Origin: Welwitschia mirabilis
Taxonomy: Eukaryota > Gnetophyta > Gnetopsida > Welwitschiales
Length of the DNA stretch: 21,432 nt
Assembly: GCA_051453625.1 (NCBI GenBank)
Contig: JBOZIK010000001.1
Location: forward strand, 119,790,301 to 119,811,732
Reading direction: 5' to 3'
Part shown: positions 17,991 through 21,432 of the stretch, piece after piece
Position numbering within the stretch: position 1 is the stretch's first letter
How the letters are laid out: every line of letters starts with the position of its first letter
Notes under the pieces: generated by a model
Databases searched by the model: none
Seen by the model: only the letters and a program-made list of their open reading frames with translations
Told to the model about the DNA's origin: nothing
Made by a program: the position numbers and the translations under genes

Positions 17991-19066
17991 ATCCTTTTTT
18001 CCTTTAAATTCATGGTCTGATTTTATTTCATGGAACTTAGGCTTCGAGCCTTTAGAGATCTATTAGAAATATGATAACTAAGAAATATGGATATAAGGCT
18101 AGTTTTATGTGGTTTGAGCTAAAGATTTGAAGTCATAAATAATCTTCTATAACTTTTCAACTTGATAGGATGAGAGTAATCTTTCTCCCCTGAAGTTACG
18201 TATAGAACCAGAAATTAGTCTAACATGTTATAAAGGCATTTTGATCCTAAGAATTTACCTCCTCTATTTTAGAGTTATTCTATATAGTCATATTACCATA
18301 GCCATTAGAATTATTTCATAATAAAAGTATCTTTTATTTAGGTTACCTTAACATTATCATAGATATTCATACTAATTATTTAATAAGACTAGCTCATATC
18401 TGAGGTTAATCATCTTTGAAGAACATCTTCATTATTTTCTTGTTGGTGTTGTTAGAAGTCTTAGATTTCATCTAAAATATGTGGAGCTATATGGAGCTAA
18501 AATCATACATCATGCTCCTAATAAGACCAATGTCTAATGGAGTCTTCTACTATCTTCCTTGAGTATATTCCATAATGTTTTTAATACTTTAGATCCCTAA
18601 TGCAATTCTTATAGGAGTCTTATTTATTCCTTTAGTTGGGAGTACATAGTAATTTTCAAAACTTTTTAAATATCCTATTCATTTTGTATCCTCAAGATTT
18701 AGAGTAAAATCAAGCTCATTTGTTTAGACATATAACTTGAAATAGGAATACTCATTGATGTTTCTTTTAAGATATAGAAAATTAGAATAAATGATCTCAT
18801 AACAAATGAAGTCTCTATGAGAATTTCAATAACATATTTTAGGAAAAAAACTCACAAGTTGCCATGCTATAAATCTTAGGAATAAGATTCTTAAAAAATT
18901 GCAAAGAAAGCATAAAAATTACTTATCATAGAATTCTCTAAACTACTCTTCAACTTTAAACCATGTGAAAGCAACCTTGATAATTGGATAACCATTGATA
19001 CATAACCTTTTATTTAATAACTCTAATGTAAAATACTAAATTTACATTGAATGCATACTATTTTTA
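17991..19066. other. AT-rich intergenic sequence
   Basis: No open frame of note and no recognised domain. Around 18000-18300 the base composition is slightly less extreme, with CTCCCCTGAAGTTACGTATA near 18186, as in decayed LTR DNA, but I cannot assign it. Confidence 0.4.
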
Positions 19067-19195
19067 GAATTGTCTCATTAAATATACTTTAAGTTAAAAT
19101 ATACTATCCTGAATCATCTCATTAACTCTACTTTAAGTCAAAATATACTATCCTAATCTATCTTATCAACTATGTTATAAAAAATGCCTTTTGGT
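19067..19195 (+). repeat. Tandem repeat, 44-bp unit, about 2.5 copies
   Basis: GAATTGTCTCATTAAATATA at 19067 and GAATCATCTCATTAACTCTA at 19111 begin two 44-bp units that both end AAAATATACTATCCT. A third, more diverged partial unit starts near 19155 (AATCTATCTTATCAACTAT). Confidence 0.75.
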
Positions 19196-21432
19196 ATAGG
19201 TATATATGTTCTAGTTTATAAATTTCATACACATGAAAAAAACACTAGTTTATAATTTTGAAAATAAAATCATCCTAAATTTATGATTATGTATATCTTC
19301 ATCAACTATAATTAAATTTTCATATCAAAGTATCTTTAATACCATATTACTATAGCTAGGTATAGAAGACTTAAAATAAACTACTCACATGACACCACTA
19401 AATGTTACACTAATGTAGATGTGTGTATAAATTAAAATAAGAAGATACCACATAATATTCCACACTACATAGTTCTATAATATATTTAATTTTATTATTA
19501 TTTGTGACCTAATCAATAATCATCAATGATTAATAAAATAATCTTATTATTTATGTAATTATTAATATAATTACTCAAAAATACTATTAAAAATAAGTAA
19601 CATTCTTTATTTCTTTTCCACTGATAATTGTTTTAAATTTTTATTACAAGTTAAAAATAGTATAATTAAATTTTACATTGAAAAGAAAATTAAAAAGATA
19701 AACATTTTCCATAACAAAATGTTGGATTTGGATCTAGGCTAAAATCCAAATAATGAGATTATGATATCTTTTTGAAAGGTCACCTTGCTTTATATTTGTG
19801 TAGGGGAATGACTAGAAAAAGGAGATTATGAAATGAATAAATTTTAAATTTTTTATTTTAAATATTTTAAAATTTATAGTATTTTAAGAGATGTGTCTAA
19901 ATATAACATCTTTAAAAAATTTAATGTAATATTGCTGAGAAAAAAGGGAAAAGAAGCTATAACTGTATCATTAGCACTTGTTATTGATATGTCAAGTATC
20001 TAATTAGAAAGCAACTATTGAATAATAAGAAAGGAAAATTCATCAAGCTAAGAAAATGAAAGAAAGACAAAATGACTACATTTTATCAAATCATAGATTT
20101 ACTAAATAGTCTTAGAGATATGTGATAATATCATGAATAATATGGATAAGCTAAAACATATCCATAAGACAAACCTATTCTTATGCTTTGAAACCTTTAA
20201 ATGTTATTCCTTAGTGGTTAAAGTATAGGTATCAGTTTTAATGTTAACAAAGCTTGATTGTTCTATTATAGAATAAGTAATCCTAAAAGACTATAAGAAA
20301 ATTTTAGAGCTTACAAAGTTTTAATTAAATAGTGGAAAACAATTATTCTTCTAGGAATTAGGAATGATTATTACTAAGAAAAAATATCAGAAAACCCTAG
20401 GCAAACGTAATGATGATATTTTAATTCTAAAATAGATTCATGAATAGTTAATAAATTATTCACTATAGATTTTTAATGTTATGGGAGCATTAGGTTTACA
20501 GATAACTTGTCTTACAATGAAATGTATTTTAAAAAAACACGCTAGGCTAGCATCAAATATGTCATAGATACTAACACCCTAATCATCTAAACTATTATGA
20601 TACATCGAAGAAAACAACTCAAAATGATGAATACAAAAGAATAATTTAAATTAGCTATTGCATAAATAGTAATCATACTTGTATCAATGATAGCATTAAA
20701 TGTAAGGCCTAATTATAGATAACTATATATTCACTAAATGATAAAAAACACTATAATAAATAGTAACTTCATGTAAAAAAAAAATACTTTATTTTAATAA
20801 GGTAAATACATCATGACATAATTATTCGCTCATATTAAGGAAGAGAAAAAAGTCTTATAACCTCATGAAGAGACACCCTCATCACAGCCATAGAAAATCT
20901 AGATCTAAAATGATGGAGTTTAGATATAGAATGGATGAGTAATTTTAATGTTAAAACATGATATTTCTTAACCTTAGAAGTAGTATTNNNNNNNNNNCTT
21001 ATGTAACCTTATTAGATTATAGATTACATGGTTATGTACTTAGTATTTTTACCTACCTCATATTATAAGGTTAATTTCAAGATATATCTTAAACTAGCAA
21101 ATCATCTTCTTTAGTACCTATTTCTTCTAAGAGCATTAGTAGTACCAATGGTATGGATAGTAACAGCAGTCTTTTGGGTAGTTTGGCTTCAATAAAAGTT
21201 TTAAAACTTATCATCACTTATAATTAAGATTTTAAGTATTGATCTTTTTAATAGTATTTTAAAAATTATGAGTGTAAAACTTAGTTAATGATAAATTACT
21301 TATAAGCATAGTATCTATATCCTTAATATATATACTTACTAGAGTGAAAGGATCTAAATATGTAAAATTCAAGTGTAAACACACCTCTTAACAAACCCTT
21401 TGTAAGATCATGAATCCTGGGGTTGGGGGTGG
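19196..21432. other. AT-rich intergenic sequence
   Basis: No supported gene. Stops are frequent in all frames I read between 20000 and 20950, and nothing there matches a domain I know. A 10-N gap lies at 20988-20997. The last 20 bases (CCTGGGGTTGGGGGTGG) are strikingly G-rich against the background. Confidence 0.45.
20988..20997. other. Assembly gap, 10 N
   Basis: A short N run in AT-rich intergenic sequence. Confidence 0.9.

Noticed and set aside
18031-18045. Short inverted repeat AGGCT-TCG-AGCCT
   Set aside because: A 5-bp stem in isolation, with no T tract or gene to act on; expected by chance in 21 kb.
20200-20600. Possible decayed polyprotein (words such as MGALGLQITCLTMKC)
   Set aside because: I could not align it with any retroelement domain, and stops are dense in the frames I read; too weak to call.
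21413-21432. G-rich end as telomere-like or G-quadruplex sequence
   Set aside because: There is no repeating telomere unit, and the window stops before a four-run G-quadruplex can be judged.

Overview
The window looks like nuclear intergenic DNA of a flowering plant. It is very AT-rich, poor in CG dinucleotides, and made of old decayed LTR retrotransposons with scaffold gaps (N runs). I find no intact protein gene, tRNA, rRNA or CRISPR array. Every recognisable coding remnant is on the + strand and belongs to a Ty3/gypsy element of the Athila/Tat type: a gag of the plant type, an aspartic protease with the family's long C-terminal arm, reverse transcriptase, RNase H, and a primer-binding site resembling the tRNA-Asp site of this lineage.

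Layout. Bases 1-609 are decayed retroelement sequence whose right part matches two later blocks (4690-5169 and 5270-5740). A 5' LTR (610-1699) is followed by a primer-binding site (1706-1723), a pyrimidine-rich leader carrying regularly spaced hairpins (about 1724-2330), a broken gag (2331-3850) and a broken protease (3960-4659). Reverse transcriptase and integrase cannot be recognised in this first element. It continues as the 560-bp duplication (4690-5740), then a large direct repeat (about 5745-7168 and 8162-9660) that reuses the leader hairpin array, then a polypurine tract (10091-10101) and a second LTR (10108 to beyond 11063). After a 779-N gap there is a second gag (11843-12860), protease (13030-13679), reverse transcriptase (13930-14480) and RNase H (14560-15170). 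The simplest reading is an LTR-internal-LTR-internal array sharing its middle LTR, with the left LTR nested in an older relative.

From about 15426 the sequence changes character. The last 6 kb hold AT-rich DNA with three small tandem-repeat patches (16161-16427, 17715-17990, 19067-19195) and no gene I can support.

In life, gag would build the particle, protease would cut the polyprotein, and RT/RNase H would copy RNA primed at the tRNA site. All copies here are dead: stops sit mainly where CAA, CAG or TGG codons are expected, and catalytic aspartates are lost in the second protease and the reverse transcriptase. The most unusual structure is a hairpin motif repeated about every 110 nt in the LTR, the leader and the 3' region of the same family.
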